DNA from: JANOMH01 sp031422295
Lineage (GTDB): Bacteria > Pseudomonadota > Alphaproteobacteria > Rhodobacterales > Rhodobacteraceae
Direction of reading: 5' to 3'
DNA: 49,807 nucleotides
Assembly: GCA_031422295.1 (NCBI GenBank)
Contig: JANOQM010000008.1
Location: forward strand, 1 to 49,807
Numbering within the stretch: the stretch's first letter is position 1; every line of letters starts with the position of its first letter. The notes beneath the pieces are model-generated. The model ran no database searches. It was not told the DNA's origin and saw only the letters and a program-made list of their open reading frames with translations. The position numbers and the translations under genes were made by a program. Shown here one piece after another: positions 35,501 through 42,407 of the stretch.

Positions 35501-36972
35501 CGTTCAAGAAGCCCGTGGGTGCGGCGACCGCGATGGATATTGATCTGGGGTCACTGACCCCGGACGAGCTGGAAGGTATCCTCGATTTTGCATTCCTGCG
35601 GTATTTTGACGATTCTGGGCTGTTTGGCACGGTTCAGGATGCTGTGGCACGGGTGGAAGAGCTGAAAGCCATCGGTGTTGATGAAGTCGCCTGCCTGATC
35701 GACTATGGAATCCCGGTAGCCACCGTTCTGGATGGGCTGAAGCCGCTGGCACAGGTGCTGCGACAAACCAATCAGACTGCGGCGGATGATGATTATTCCA
35801 TCGCGGCCCAGATTATCCGGCACAAGGTCACGCACCTGCAATGCACCCCGTCCATGGCGCGGATGCTGGTCACCAATGAGCAGTCCCGCGTCGCCCTTGG
35901 CCGGGTGCAGCACCTGATGATCGGGGGCGAAGCGTTGGCTGGGGCATTGGTTGCTGATGTGCAGGCAGCGACCGGCGCAAAGATTGAAAACATGTATGGC
36001 CCGACCGAAACCACGATCTGGTCAACGACCCAAACCGCGACCGGCACTGACGGTGTGACGGGCATTGGCACGCCCATCGCCAATACGCAGATCTATGTGC
36101 TGGATGATGCGATGCAGCCTGTGCCCATTGGCAAAGCGGGCGAGTTGTATATTGGCGGCGACGGCGTGGCGCGGGGCTATTGGCTGCGCGATGATCTGAC
36201 CGCCGAACGATTCCTGCCGAACCCGTTTGCGCCCGGACGGATTTACCGCACCGGTGATCTGGTGCGCTGGCGACCCGAGGGGGGATTGGATTTTATTGGC
36301 CGGGCCGATCATCAGGTCAAATTGCGCGGCTACCGGATTGAACTGGGCGAGATTGAGGCCGTGATTGATGCCATTCCGGGTATCCGCCAATCGGTCGTAT
36401 TGGCCCGCGAGGATGTGCCGGGGCTGGTGATGCTGGTGGCATATCTGACCGCTGATCGCGCAATGACCGAGGATGACCTGCGCCAAAGGCTGAACGTGAC
36501 GTTGCCCGCGCATATGGTTCCGGCCCGGTTTGTCACTATCGACAACTTTCCGCTGACCCCCAATAAAAAGATCGACCGCAACGCCTTGCCCGCGCCGCAA
36601 TCGCGGCAAACCGCACCGGCGGACCGCCCGGTTATTGCGGCGGACACAACCCAATCCCGGATTGCGGCAATCTGGTCGCGGATATTGGGCGTCGCGCAGA
36701 TCAACCCGCGCGACAGTTTCTTTGAATTGGGCGGGCATTCCTTGCTGGCCGTGCAGGCGCACCGCGAAATCCGCGACAGCCTGGGTGCAGCCCAGCTGAG
36801 CATCACCGACATTTTCCGGTTTCCGACGCTGGCTGCATTGGCCGCCAAACTGGACGAAGGCCGCGCGCCGCCGCCCAGCGCACCAGACCCGCAGGATGAC
36901 CGTGCCGCCGCCCGGACGGATGCCATGTCGCGCCGGCGGGATATGCGGGCGCGGCGACAGGGCGGCAGTTGA
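32512..36972 (+). CDS. NRPS: formyltransferase - C remnant - A (embedded luciferase-like monooxygenase) - PCP
   Basis: The 1486-residue protein starts with a formyl-tetrahydrofolate-dependent formyltransferase domain (1-275) with the triad N89, H91 (NFHDGPLPRY) and D127 (GGIDEGD). Residues 285-480 look like the C-terminal half of a condensation domain; no HHxxxDG is found. The adenylation domain shows A3 at 648 (TSGSTGRPKG) and A4 at 693 (FDISVLE). It is interrupted at 730-1087 by a flavin-dependent luciferase-like monooxygenase domain (MEFSLFYWGND, VWTPERHFHAFGG), then resumes with A5 (NMYGPTETT, 1160). The PCP carries S1410 in LGGHSL. Relatives with this insertion are called the MupA/Atu3671 family. 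The pocket residues D-I-L-Q-M-G-M-I-W resemble the glycine code. There is no thioesterase. N-formylation plus a missing condensation site suggests a loading module. Confidence 0.95.
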   Translation: MMTRFTSLLIGHESLTLQCGQMLLDAGHSISAVVTRNPEVSAWARASNLPVLAPGDDLTAIPFDWLLSIANLEIIPQSLLDRAAKGALNFHDGPLPRYAGLNAPVWAILNREALHGVTWHLIEGGIDEGDIVAQEMFDIAPGETALSLNTKCYAAAMDSFPGVITALAAGQPPRVTQDLTRRSYFARDQRPDACIDLSQNAGAILALIRALDHGDYWNPLTCPKIQIGGQIVLVRAAALADGPHAAPGTVLAVQPDGITVATGSEPITLQQLREPLGSVFDTGLVKSGEMIGLLTQTAGLTTKSEKYWRARLQDMIPATLGLSGRGATERKVNMPDGVAGAVAFSTFAVLISAMGDGGAIDLAWATGSTDPLHSDWVPVRIDGQSPALRLDDARHYGPFAIDLPARLPGHRALAVPQVGLSDTNARIPGTVLTLAVTATGASLIADPARLSAAALNLIGTRLDDALAHPGSPAIMPPAERALVTTGWNATATDYDQTHCIHEQFQAQVDRTPSAMALHFEGQSLTYAALNARANKVAHVLAAMGIGPGSLVGLYIRRSAEMLVGALAIQKAGAAYVPLDPAYPADRIALYIQDSGCQVILTLADMVAALPQHAAQTLCVDTDPRIALAPDTNPTSGVTPADLAYLIYTSGSTGRPKGVMIEHRNVSNFFTGMDARISHNPPGVWLAVTSLSFDISVLELFWTLARGFAVVMSGDETRALVSSGVNSAKGMEFSLFYWGNDDGVGRDKYKLLLEGAKFADQNGFVAVWTPERHFHAFGGPYPNPSVTGAAVAAVTQNLAVRAGSCVAPLHHTARIAEEWAVIDNLTNGKVGLAIASGWQPDDFVLRPEHTPPANKPAMFQAIRDLRALWAGQPVEFPTAKGTMFPVVTQPRPVSKTLPIWVTTAGNPDTWREAGSIGANVLTHLLGQTVAEVAGKIGIYHQALRDAGHDPADHKVTLMLHTFLADTRDRAREIAREPMKDYLRSAAALIKTYAWAFPAFKKPVGAATAMDIDLGSLTPDELEGILDFAFLRYFDDSGLFGTVQDAVARVEELKAIGVDEVACLIDYGIPVATVLDGLKPLAQVLRQTNQTAADDDYSIAAQIIRHKVTHLQCTPSMARMLVTNEQSRVALGRVQHLMIGGEALAGALVADVQAATGAKIENMYGPTETTIWSTTQTATGTDGVTGIGTPIANTQIYVLDDAMQPVPIGKAGELYIGGDGVARGYWLRDDLTAERFLPNPFAPGRIYRTGDLVRWRPEGGLDFIGRADHQVKLRGYRIELGEIEAVIDAIPGIRQSVVLAREDVPGLVMLVAYLTADRAMTEDDLRQRLNVTLPAHMVPARFVTIDNFPLTPNKKIDRNALPAPQSRQTAPADRPVIAADTTQSRIAAIWSRILGVAQINPRDSFFELGGHSLLAVQAHREIRDSLGAAQLSITDIFRFPTLAALAAKLDEGRAPPPSAPDPQDDRAAARTDAMSRRRDMRARRQGGS

Positions 36973-37634
36973 CGGCGGCACTGTCAGAGCTTCTGCAACA
37001 GCTTGCGGGACCTGACGTCGGCGTGGCGATTGAACATGCGCATGCGCCGTCCTTGCCACTATGGCCTGCCGAACGGCCTGCCATGGCGCGGGCCGTGCCA
37101 AACCGGCTGGCTGAATTTACCGCGGGCCGCGCTGCTGCCCGATGTGCGATGGCAGCGCTGGGTCTGCCCCATACGGCTATTCCGGCGGGGCAGGACCGGG
37201 CACCGGTCTGGCCGGATGGTGTGGTGGGCAGCATTGCGCATGCGGATGGCATCTGTGCTGCAATTGTGGCGCGGCTGGGGTCGGTTTGGGCGATCGGGGT
37301 TGATCTGGAACCGGATGTCGCGCTGGACCCCGATCTGTGGCCACAGGTTTGCACCATGCCGGAACAGGCGTTTTTGGCCAGTCAGCCGCAGGGATTTCGC
37401 GGCCATTTCGCCAAGCTGATTTTTTCAGCCAAGGAAAGCGCTTACAAGTGCATTTATCCGCATATTCAAACGGTTCTGGGTTTTGATGCGATGCAGATCA
37501 GCATTGATTTGAGTAGACATCAGTTTACCGCGACGCTGTGCCAGCCGGTTGGGCGCTGGGCCACAGGCGATCAACTGACCGGTGGTTATGGCCGGGCCAA
37601 TGGCCTGATTGTCACAGCGATGGTTCTGCGTTAG
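36969..37634 (+). CDS. 4'-phosphopantetheinyl transferase, EntD/Sfp-like
   Basis: This enzyme converts apo to holo carrier proteins by moving phosphopantetheine from CoA to the serine of ACP and PCP domains. The 221-residue product has the EntD-like order FTAGRAAARCAM, VVGSIAHADG, IGVDLEP (D112 binds Mg) and FSAKESAYK. The start is TTG at 36969, overlapping the NRPS stop by four bases. It is the only partner gene needed to activate the adjoining PKS and NRPS, so its place at the operon end fits. A short hairpin GCCCC-TTGGAT-GGGGC at 37701-37716, without a T-run, may end the operon. Confidence 0.93.
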   Translation: MTAALSELLQQLAGPDVGVAIEHAHAPSLPLWPAERPAMARAVPNRLAEFTAGRAAARCAMAALGLPHTAIPAGQDRAPVWPDGVVGSIAHADGICAAIVARLGSVWAIGVDLEPDVALDPDLWPQVCTMPEQAFLASQPQGFRGHFAKLIFSAKESAYKCIYPHIQTVLGFDAMQISIDLSRHQFTATLCQPVGRWATGDQLTGGYGRANGLIVTAMVLR

Positions 37635-37643
37635 CCCATTGAA

Positions 37644-37791
37644 TTGTGGCGAAAATGTGGCGCAATTGTGCGATCTGGAAATAGTAAGTTTCACCAAACC
37701 GCCCCTTGGATGGGGCTTAAATGGTGGCTAAATTATGGCAGATCCACTAGAATGTGACCATGATGTGGCGGATTTTGGGCGCAATATGGCT
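37644..37791. promoter_or_regulatory. Array of direct repeats with 11-bp spacing upstream of wzz-like gene
   Basis: Copies of an 8-bp motif near WTGTGGCG begin at 37644, 37655, 37666 (degenerate), 37722, 37733, 37752, 37763, 37774 and 37784. Within the three groups the spacing is 11 bp, except the last step, which is 10. Same-face direct repeats of one helical turn are typical sites for OmpR/PhoB-type response regulators. The array covers the whole 240-bp gap between the PPTase and the Wzz-like gene. The cognate regulator is not in the window. Confidence 0.65.
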
Positions 37792-37872
37792 ACACAGCCT
37801 TGGTCTGTGCGGCAGATCGGCCCGGAATGTTTAGCAGGCGGCAGCGTTTTTTCGCCGTAAGGGAGTGGTTTT

Positions 37873-39198
37873 ATGGGTCAGATAGCGTCGGTTTCAGATG
37901 TCATTGGGCTGCTGCGCCGCCGTGCCTGGCTGATTGTGCTGGTGTTGATGATTGGCATACCGGCGGCCTATCTGCTCGCCCTGCGTCGTCCGCAGCTGTT
38001 TGAAGCCACTGCTGTGATCCAGATCGAGGCACCGCAGATTGCGACGGCGACCAGCGCTGCAGCGGCGGCCCCGTCCGAGGCGGATAGCCAACTGGACCTG
38101 ATCCAGCAAAAACTGATGTCGCGCGACAGTTTGATTGCGGTCATCGAAAAGTTCGCGCTGTACCCGGCCGAAATGTCCCTGACCGAGAAAGTCGCGCAGA
38201 TGCGGCAGGCCGTCACCATTACCAAACTGGTGGATCCGGCGCAGGCTTGGCAACCCAGTGCGCAGGCATCCGGCCTGGCCATTACGGTGCGACTGGCTGA
38301 TGCGCAGCAGGCTGCCGATGTGGCGAATGATTTTCTGGCGATGATCCTGGCCGAGGCGCAGGCCCGGTCGGAAGGCCGCGCCACCCGCACATTAGAGTTT
38401 TTTGCCGCGGAAGAGGCCCGGGTGAGTGCAGAAATCGCCGCAGTCGAGGCTGATTTTGCGCATTTCCAAGAGGCGAATGGCGCATCTCTGCCGGATGGCC
38501 TGATCGGCCAGCGGGACCAGCAGTCGCGCCTGGTGGAATCGCGCATTGCACTGGATCAGCAAATCATCATTCTGCAAACCAACAGCGACCGACAGCGCGC
38601 TGACGAAGTTGCCCGCCAGAACAACCTGCTGGAACAACAACGCGATCTGATCAATCAGAATATCGCGGTCATTCAGGCCGCCCTTGATGCCGCCCCCGAA
38701 GTGCAGCGCCAGTATTCCGCCTTTGATCGCCAGTCGGACCAATTGAAAGAAGAATACCGCGTTATCACATCCCGCCGAACCGAGGCTGCGATGAACCAGC
38801 TGTTGGAAACCCAAGATCAGGCCGCCCGGTATGAAGTGCTGGAAACCGCGATTGTACCGGAATTTTCAGTGTCGGCCAGCCGCAGGAAGGTGGCGATGGC
38901 CGGCGCGGTTCTGACGGGATTTGTGGCTTTGGGTCTGGCCTTTGTTGCAGAAATGCTGAACCCCGTGATCCGGACAGCTGCCCAGTTGGAACGGCAGCTG
39001 GGGGTGCAGGCGGTGATTGTCGTGCCGCATCTGACCACGCGGCGACAGGCCCGGTACCGGAAAATGGGCAAATTCGGGTTACTTTTGGCCCTGATTGGTG
39101 GGTTATTTTTAGGCTTACGCGGCAGGATCGGGGCGATTTTTAATGCGTTGCCATTCCAACAGCGCACCGCCGTCCCGGTGATGACCGGGCGACGCTGA
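37873..39198 (+). CDS. Wzz/GumC-like polysaccharide chain-length or export protein
   Basis: The 441-residue product has a membrane helix near residues 18-36 and a beta-rich Wzz domain starting FEATAVIQIEAPQ. A long coiled-coil region (about 130-320, rich in A, E, Q, R) follows, then a second helix with VAMAGAVLTGFVALGLAFVAEMLNPVIRT, where the proline motif is typical. A third hydrophobic stretch near 405-420 is extra. No Walker motifs of a fused BY-kinase are found, so it resembles the periplasmic co-polymerase part only. Such proteins set polymer length and link to the outer-membrane channel. AAGGGAG precedes the start, with a separate, repeat-rich promoter. Confidence 0.88.
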   Translation: MGQIASVSDVIGLLRRRAWLIVLVLMIGIPAAYLLALRRPQLFEATAVIQIEAPQIATATSAAAAAPSEADSQLDLIQQKLMSRDSLIAVIEKFALYPAEMSLTEKVAQMRQAVTITKLVDPAQAWQPSAQASGLAITVRLADAQQAADVANDFLAMILAEAQARSEGRATRTLEFFAAEEARVSAEIAAVEADFAHFQEANGASLPDGLIGQRDQQSRLVESRIALDQQIIILQTNSDRQRADEVARQNNLLEQQRDLINQNIAVIQAALDAAPEVQRQYSAFDRQSDQLKEEYRVITSRRTEAAMNQLLETQDQAARYEVLETAIVPEFSVSASRRKVAMAGAVLTGFVALGLAFVAEMLNPVIRTAAQLERQLGVQAVIVVPHLTTRRQARYRKMGKFGLLLALIGGLFLGLRGRIGAIFNALPFQQRTAVPVMTGRR

Positions 39199-39199
39199 T

Positions 39200-39460
39200 C
39201 TTAAAGTATCCGACTTGTGCAAACCGCCGGGCCTGCATTGGGTTTATTTTGACCAACGGATATGCCTGCGTAAACTGCCGCTCAAAAGCGGCATGCCAGG
39301 AACCAGTCGCCTTATAAACAATCCTGTCGATGACGCCCGCGGCAAGCAGCCATTCCGCCAGATCGACGAACTCGGCGTGGTGATTGCCAAACCGTACCGC
39401 CCGCCTATACGCATCCGGATGACCTTTCGAGATATCAATTCCGATGGCATACTATGTCAT
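39200..39460 (-). pseudogene. IS110-family transposase remnant (N-terminal part)
   Basis: Read on the minus strand from ATG at 39460, the second codon is followed by TAG (39454-39452). The frame then reads AIGIDISKGHPDAYR, RIVYKATGSWHAAFERQF and KINPMQARRFAQVGYFK. This is the DEDD-domain start of an IS110-family transposase (usual GIDVSK, EATGxYH and NPxQxRxFA motifs). The homology ends at about 39200, two bases from the wzz stop codon, so most of the protein is missing. The early stop and the truncation make it non-functional. Confidence 0.8.
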
Positions 39461-39855
39461 CTGTCCGCTCGCCCAGTGTTGCACCAATGGCGAAAATCGG
39501 CCTGCCCTATGCTGGTCATCCGTGCCTGTCGCACATGTATCCGGTCGGGCCCTTGGGTAGACGACGGCCTGATCGCACTATAATACGCCCCAGCAGGACC
39601 AAGCCGATGACGATCCGACCACCGCCACCGTCCGGCATACATAAAAGTGCCAGCCGGTGCCTTCGTCATCCCATGGAAACTGGAATCGGCATAAGACAAG
39701 CGGATTGTTTCCGGCTGGATGGCCTGCGGGCTATTTTGCCCCGGAGAGGGCCGGGATTGCGCGAGGCACCGTTAAGCGGTTAAACTTGGGTAGTTCGCTT
39801 ACATTCAGCACAGGTCATTCATATCTTGCGTGGCGGTATCACAGGAGGTTGGGCA
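39461..39855. other. Gap beside the IS110 remnant, possible left-end relic
   Basis: No convincing gene is present in these 395 bases. IS110 elements keep a non-coding end upstream of the transposase that encodes the bridge RNA, and in this orientation that would correspond to the bases immediately right of 39460. No boundary of the element could be recognised. The right-hand part must contain the promoter of the SPFH gene. Confidence 0.35.
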
Positions 39856-40749
39856 TTGGATTTCGAACGTTTCGTGACGCAGTTTTTGGGCCAGAATATT
39901 TTCATGATCTTGCTGGCCTTGTTCATTATCATCTGCATCTTTCTGGGGGTGCGGATCGTACCGCAATCCGAAAAGTTTGTGGTGGAACGGTTTGGCAGGC
40001 TGCGGGCGGTGCTGGGGCCGGGGATCAACTTTATCGTGCCGTTTCTGGATCGGGTGGCGCATAAAATATCGGTGTTGGAACGCCAGTTGCCTACTGCCCA
40101 TCAGGATGCGATCACCACCGACAACGTGCTGGTCAAGGTCGAAACCAGCGTGTTTTACCGCATCACCGAACCGGAAAAGACCGTCTACCGGATCCGTGAT
40201 GTTGATGCCGCGATTGCCACGACAGTCGCCGGGATCGTCCGATCCGAGATTGGCAAGATGGAGCTGGATCAGGTCCAGTCGAACCGCGCCGAAGTGGCCG
40301 CCAATATTCGCGAACAGGTGCGTCTGCTGGTCGATGACTGGGGGATCGAGGTGACGCGCGCCGAAATTCTGGATGTGAATCTGGATGAACAAACCCGCAC
40401 AGCGATGCTGCAACAGCTGAATGCCGAACGTGCCCGCCGGGCGCAGGTGACCGAGGCCGAGGGCAAGAAGCGCGCGGTGGAACTGAATGCCGACGCCGAA
40501 TTATATGCCGCCGAACAGCAGGCCAAGGCCCGCCGGGTATTGGCCGATGCCGAAGCTTATGCCACCACCACGATAGCCGGGGCCATCAAGGAGAACGGCA
40601 TCGAAGCGGCGCAATATCAGGTGGCGCTGAAACAGGTCGAGGCCCTGACTGCCGTGGGTCAGGGTGCGGGCAAACAGATGATCATCGTGCCAGCCCAGGC
40701 GCTTGAGGCGTTCGGCGATGCCTTCAAGATGCTGAAAGGCCGGACATGA
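39856..40749 (+). CDS. SPFH/band 7 (stomatin-like, QmcA-type) membrane protein
   Basis: The 297-residue product has one N-terminal membrane helix (MILLALFIIICIFLG). The SPFH domain follows (RIVPQSEKFVVERFGRL, GPGINFIVPFLDRV), then an Ala/Glu-rich helical stretch and a short C-terminal tail (QMIIVPAQALEAFGDA). Such proteins oligomerise at the inner membrane and organise membrane domains or control proteolysis. The start is TTG at 39856, chosen because AGGAGG lies seven bases upstream; the frame extends to 39826 but without a ribosome-binding site. It overlaps nfeD by four bases, the usual partnership. Confidence 0.93.
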   Translation: MDFERFVTQFLGQNIFMILLALFIIICIFLGVRIVPQSEKFVVERFGRLRAVLGPGINFIVPFLDRVAHKISVLERQLPTAHQDAITTDNVLVKVETSVFYRITEPEKTVYRIRDVDAAIATTVAGIVRSEIGKMELDQVQSNRAEVAANIREQVRLLVDDWGIEVTRAEILDVNLDEQTRTAMLQQLNAERARRAQVTEAEGKKRAVELNADAELYAAEQQAKARRVLADAEAYATTTIAGAIKENGIEAAQYQVALKQVEALTAVGQGAGKQMIIVPAQALEAFGDAFKMLKGRT

Positions 40750-41024
40750 CACAACTTTGGACCGAATGGTGGGTCTGGATGTGTGTGGCGGTGATTTTCG
40801 CCATCCTTGAAGTCGTGATCCCGGCCTGGGTGTTTTTGGGGTTCGCGATTGGCGCGGCGGTCATGGGCGGGCTGATTTTGTTGAATATCATCGCACTGGG
40901 GCTGCCCGGATCGATACTGGCCTTCGCGGTGCTGTCGCTGCTGGGCTATCTGGCCCTGCGGGCAATCTTTGGCTTGAAACAAGGGCAGGTCAAAATCTGG
41001 GACCGCGACATCAACGATAACTGA
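40746..41024 (+). CDS. NfeD-like short membrane protein
   Basis: The 92-residue product has two to three membrane helices (WVWMCVAVIFAILEVVIPAWVFLG, then a second block) and a truncated OB-like tail ending KIWDRDINDN. NfeD proteins are paired with SPFH proteins, as here, where the start overlaps the upstream stop (ATGA). The short form lacks the serine-protease domain of long NfeD proteins and most of the OB fold. Its biochemical role is not settled. Confidence 0.88.
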   Translation: MTQLWTEWWVWMCVAVIFAILEVVIPAWVFLGFAIGAAVMGGLILLNIIALGLPGSILAFAVLSLLGYLALRAIFGLKQGQVKIWDRDINDN

Positions 41025-41036
41025 TCGGGGGGGCTG

Positions 41037-42005
41037 ATGACATATACTAACCCGTTCATGGCCGAGTTCGGGCTGCGTATCCCAATTTTGCAGGCCCCGA
41101 TTAGTAGCGTGGCCTCTTTAGCCATGGTGCAGGCAGTTGGACAGGCGGGCGGGATGGGATCGCTGGCCTTCACCCAAACCCCGCTGGACCAATGTTTGGA
41201 TAAGATCACCGCATTGAACGCTTTGGGTGTCGCGTATTTTGTCAATTATCTGCTGCGATTTGGCACAGAAACCATCCTTGATGTGGCGGCGGCGCGCCCA
41301 CCTTGCATCACGTTGTCTTGGGGTCTTGATGCAGCGCTGATCGCCGATATCCGGCGGGCGGGGGTCAGGGTTGGCGTCATGGTCGGTTCTGCCGATGGGG
41401 CCAGTGCGGCGATGGCGGCGGGGGCGGATTTCCTGATTGTGCAGGGGATCGAGGCGGGCGGTCACGTGCAGTCATCCCGTCCGCTGACCGATCTGTTGGC
41501 CGAGGTCATAGCGCGCGCGGGGCATGTGCCCGTGGTCGCGGCGGGCGGTATTGCGACGGGGCGGGATATAGCGGCGGCCATGGCCATTGGCGCACAGGCC
41601 GTCATGCTGGGCACCCGTTATATTGCGACTGACGAAAGCCACGCCCATGCGCAATACAAGCAGGCGTTGGTCGCGGCAGGGGCTGACGATACCGTCTATA
41701 CCAATTGTTTTGACATTGGTTGGCCCTATGCGATGCATCGCGTCCTGCGCAATGACACGTTTCACAGATGGGAGGCTGCGGGTTGTCCTGCCGCCCCTGA
41801 CCGACCGGGCGAGGGCGACGTGGTTGCCCAAGTTGGTGGTGCCCCGATCCTGCGGTATTCCGATACGCCGCCCTTGCGCGATGCTGTTGGCACTGTGCTG
41901 GCGGCCTGCCTGTATGCCGGGACCGGGGTCGATGGGATTGACCGGGTTGAACCAGCGGGCGCATTGACCGAACGGCTGTGGGCCGAGGCGCGGCAGCTGA
42001 TGTAA
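41037..42005 (+). CDS. Nitronate monooxygenase family flavoprotein
   Basis: The FMN-dependent TIM-barrel family oxidises alkyl nitronates. The 322-residue product carries IPILQAPISSVAS, GADFLIVQGIEAGGH, PVVAAGGIATGRDIAAAM and GAQAVMLGTRYIATDES, which bind the flavin phosphate. The region after EAGGH is the usual H-containing catalytic segment. It starts 12 bases after nfeD behind GGGGGG and may be co-transcribed with it. Some members act as enoyl-ACP reductases (FabK-like) or on other substrates, so the exact reaction is open. Confidence 0.88.
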   Translation: MTYTNPFMAEFGLRIPILQAPISSVASLAMVQAVGQAGGMGSLAFTQTPLDQCLDKITALNALGVAYFVNYLLRFGTETILDVAAARPPCITLSWGLDAALIADIRRAGVRVGVMVGSADGASAAMAAGADFLIVQGIEAGGHVQSSRPLTDLLAEVIARAGHVPVVAAGGIATGRDIAAAMAIGAQAVMLGTRYIATDESHAHAQYKQALVAAGADDTVYTNCFDIGWPYAMHRVLRNDTFHRWEAAGCPAAPDRPGEGDVVAQVGGAPILRYSDTPPLRDAVGTVLAACLYAGTGVDGIDRVEPAGALTERLWAEARQLM

Positions 42006-42056
42006 ACGGTCCCGCTGCACCTGTTTTGGCCCGTGGGCTTCGGTCCCAACGACCCT

Positions 42057-42308
42057 TTACTGACAGATCGGGTTCGGCATCACCGATTGCCGAAACTCGA
42101 ACTGGCCTGAATCAGATTGCCGCAGCGCATGTTTGGTCAGATTTTGCGATACCCAGCCTGCGTCCATATCCAGCGGGCCGGGCACCTGACACGGATAGCG
42201 ATAGGTGGTTCCGTCGCGTTCAATATCAACCCGCGCCTCAAACGCGCCCATTTGTGCATTGTAACGTACATCGCCCAGTCGGATCTTGCCAAGTCGGATC
42301 ATGCCCAT
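42057..42308 (-). CDS. Small hypothetical protein downstream of pyrF
   Basis: The 83-residue product begins MGMIRLGKIRLGDVRYNA and has a single compact beta-rich pattern (AFEARVDIERDGTTYRYPCQVPGPL). No signal peptide or membrane segment is present. AAGGGG lies seven bases before the chosen ATG at 42308. It lies 99 bases downstream of pyrF on the same strand and may be its operon partner. I do not recognise a named family. Confidence 0.7.
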   Translation of the reverse strand: MGMIRLGKIRLGDVRYNAQMGAFEARVDIERDGTTYRYPCQVPGPLDMDAGWVSQNLTKHALRQSDSGQFEFRQSVMPNPICQ

Positions 42309-42407
42309 CGCCGTACCCCTTGTGACTAAACACTCTGCCGTAGGAACGACGATAGGTGGCAAAAAGTTCCCAATCGGTTAAGGTAGTGGTCTGGAATCAC
42401 GAAAGAT

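Noticed and set aside
34699..35775. Separate monooxygenase gene or frameshift inside the NRPS
   Set aside because: The frame is continuous across both junctions and the adenylation motifs resume in order, so it is an embedded domain.
37644..37791. CRISPR-like spaced repeats
   Set aside because: The repeats are only 8 bp with 3-bp gaps and no cas genes are near; helical phasing fits a regulator site instead.
39454..39783. Frames on both strands beside the IS110 relic
   Set aside because: Neither resembles a transposase or any family; they are likely chance frames in a decayed element and promoter region.
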